Positions 52,571 to 53,942 of a stretch of DNA of 53,942 nucleotides are shown here, in pieces. Every line of letters begins with the position of its first letter. Position 1 is the stretch's first letter. Origin of the DNA: CAIKOD01 sp035543455. Its GTDB lineage: Archaea > Halobacteriota > Methanomicrobia > Methanomicrobiales > Methanospirillaceae. The stretch covers positions 1 through 53,942 of the forward strand of contig DATKKE010000003.1 of NCBI GenBank assembly GCA_035543455.1, in the 5' to 3' direction. The notes below the pieces were generated by a model. That model made no database searches. It was not told the origin of the DNA and worked only from the letters and a program-made list of their open reading frames with translations. A program made the position numbers and the translations under genes.

Positions 52571-53942
52571 CTACAATCTGGCGAGATCAAAGCGATCAAG
52601 ATTCATCACTTTTGTCCAGGCCGCCGCGAAGTCCTGGATAAACTTCTTCTGCGCATCCGCGCTTCCGTAGACCTCGGACAGAGCCCGAAGTTGGGAATTC
52701 GAACCGAAGATGAGATCGACACGCGTACCGGTCCACTTGACTTTGCCAGTCTTGCGATCGCGTCCTTCAAACATGTCAGCGTCTTTCGATACCGGCTTCC
52801 ATTCCGTACCCATATCGAGCAGGTTCACAAAGAAGTCGTTAGTCAGCGCCTCGGGCCGCTCCGTGAAGACGCCATGTTTGGCCTGTCCGAAGTTAGTGTT
52901 CAGTACACGCATACCGCCGACGAGCACGGTCATCTCCGGTGCGGTAAGGGTCAGGAGCTGAGCCTTGTCGACCAGCAACTCCTCCGCAGATGCGGCGAAT
53001 TTTCCCCCCCGGTAATTTCGAAAGCCGTCCGCCTTCGGTTCGAGTACGGCAAAGGAGGCCACATCGGTCTGCTCCTGCGAGGCGTCCATTCGTCCCGGAG
53101 TGAATGGAACCGTCGCCTCGTGGCCGGCATTCTTCGCTGCCTGCTCGACACCGGCGCAGCCGGCCAGGACAATCAGGTCCGCGAGCGAGACCTTCTTGCC
53201 ACCGGAGGCGTTGCTGTTGAACGCACTCTGGATACTCTCCAGGATTTTCAGCACTCTGGCCAGCCAGGCCGGCTGGTTGACTTCCCAGTCCTTCTGCGGA
53301 GCCAGCCGGATCCGGGCACCGTTCGCGCCGCCCCGCTTGTCGGAGCCACGGAAGGTGGATGCCGACGCCCAGGCGGTCGAGACCAGTTCTGAAACCGACA
53401 GGCCGGAAGCCAGGATTTTCTTCTTGAGGGAGGCGATGTCCTGTGCATCGATCAGTTTGTGATTGACGGCGGGGATGGGGTCCTGCCAGATGAGCTCTTC
53501 GGCGGGAACTTCCGGGCCGAGATAACGTGTACGCGGACCCATGTCGCGGTGTGTCAGCTTGAACCATGCCCGGGCAAACGCGTCCGCGAGCTGGTCCGGG
53601 TGTTCGTAGAAGCGCCGGGAGATCTTTTCGTAGGCGGGGTCGAACCGCAGGGAAAGGTCTGTGGTCAGCATGCCAGGCGGGCGACGCTTCGATGGATCAT
53701 GGGCATCCGGCACCGTGCCGGTGACTGCCTCGCCCTTCGGCTTCCACTGGTTCGCACCGGCCGGGCTCTTCGTCAGTTCCCACTCGTTCTCGAAGAGGAC
53801 TCGGAAGAAGTTGTTGCTCCACTTCGTCGGCGTATTGGTCCAAGTAACTTCGAGACCGCTGCCGATTGCATCCCCGCCTTTTCCAGTGCCGAAACTGCTT
53901 TTCCAGCCCAGACCCTGCTCCTCGATGCCCGCGGCTTCGGGC
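52571..53942 (-). CDS. katG: Catalase-peroxidase KatG (C-terminal part; 5' end beyond the window)
   Basis: Bifunctional heme enzyme that destroys H2O2. The frame runs through the right edge (first whole codon at 53941), so the N-terminal ~290 residues with the distal and proximal heme residues and the Met-Tyr-Trp cofactor are outside. Visible: EQGLGWKSSFGTGKGGDA, VTWTNTPTKWSNNFF, LTTDLSLRFDPAYEKISRRF (Asp381-equivalent), THRDMGPRTRYLGPEVP (mobile Arg) and the second, heme-free domain, ending MNLDRFDLARL. GTG 53713 is internal, not a start. The ahb heme genes follow directly on the same strand. Bacterial-like sequence suggests transfer. Confidence 0.95.
   Translation of the reverse strand, partial: PEAAGIEEQGLGWKSSFGTGKGGDAIGSGLEVTWTNTPTKWSNNFFRVLFENEWELTKSPAGANQWKPKGEAVTGTVPDAHDPSKRRPPGMLTTDLSLRFDPAYEKISRRFYEHPDQLADAFARAWFKLTHRDMGPRTRYLGPEVPAEELIWQDPIPAVNHKLIDAQDIASLKKKILASGLSVSELVSTAWASASTFRGSDKRGGANGARIRLAPQKDWEVNQPAWLARVLKILESIQSAFNSNASGGKKVSLADLIVLAGCAGVEQAAKNAGHEATVPFTPGRMDASQEQTDVASFAVLEPKADGFRNYRGGKFAASAEELLVDKAQLLTLTAPEMTVLVGGMRVLNTNFGQAKHGVFTERPEALTNDFFVNLLDMGTEWKPVSKDADMFEGRDRKTGKVKWTGTRVDLIFGSNSQLRALSEVYGSADAQKKFIQDFAAAWTKVMNLDRFDLARL

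Noticed and set aside
52568..53392. 274-codon open frame on the plus strand
   Set aside because: It lies entirely antisense to katG, whose conserved protein sequence explains the composition; the plus-strand product has no recognisable motif.

Overview
The window looks like a chromosomal segment of a methanogenic archaeon, most likely of the class Methanomicrobia and probably the order Methanomicrobiales. I base this on an archaeal-type DRG GTPase, Trm1, a UbiA-family archaeal lipid synthase, archaeal CoaD, the PyrB/PyrI pair, a DUF61 protein, an HdrA-like flavoprotein, a fused ADP-forming acyl-CoA synthetase, histidine kinases with the methanogen-style RHDILN H-box, tRNA genes without encoded CCA, and AT-rich TATA elements in front of genes. 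The genus is not determined.

Layout. 0-5.5 kb: small unknown proteins, a class II fumarase on the minus strand, a TMEM175-like channel and a DUF308/HdeD membrane protein. 5.7-12.6 kb: a bacterial-style heat-shock cluster clpB-grpE-dnaK-dnaJ followed by an Hsp20, with a palindrome over the predicted transcription start of clpB. 12.8-20.3 kb: CheW plus a soluble chemoreceptor with two duplicated sensor modules, a SatP-type acetate transporter preceded by two small genes, an HTH-PAS-PAS histidine kinase and a two-domain universal stress protein. 20.7-30.2 kb is the housekeeping core: tRNA-Glu(CUC), DRG GTPase, Trm1, tRNA-Arg(CCU), DGGGP synthase, the minus-strand operon gamma-carbonic anhydrase / HdrA-like / MtnA / DUF116, CoaD and pyrB-pyrI. 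30.3-42.2 kb: a lipoprotein, an Rsm22-like methyltransferase, the acyl-CoA synthetase, DUF61, a response regulator, a peroxiredoxin, a metallo-hydrolase, a Cache-HAMP-SpoIIE phosphatase and an unidentified 397-residue protein.

42.2-49.2 kb is an accessory, AT-rich region. It holds a tyrosine recombinase whose catalytic C-terminus is not recognisable, a sequon-rich lipoprotein, an MFS exporter, two toxin-antitoxin pairs, several broken genes, and three same-orientation copies of a ~120-bp noncoding repeat that bracket these modules. This is the least explained part of the window.

49.2-53.9 kb is a tightly coupled minus-strand cluster: katG (entering from beyond the right edge), a possible 22-codon ORF, then ahbD, ahbA, ahbB and ahbC. 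The four ahb genes encode the siroheme-to-heme branch, and KatG is a heme enzyme, so the cell seems to make heme next to a main consumer of it. Unusual start/stop overlaps (TTGA, CTGA, ATGA) link the reading frames.
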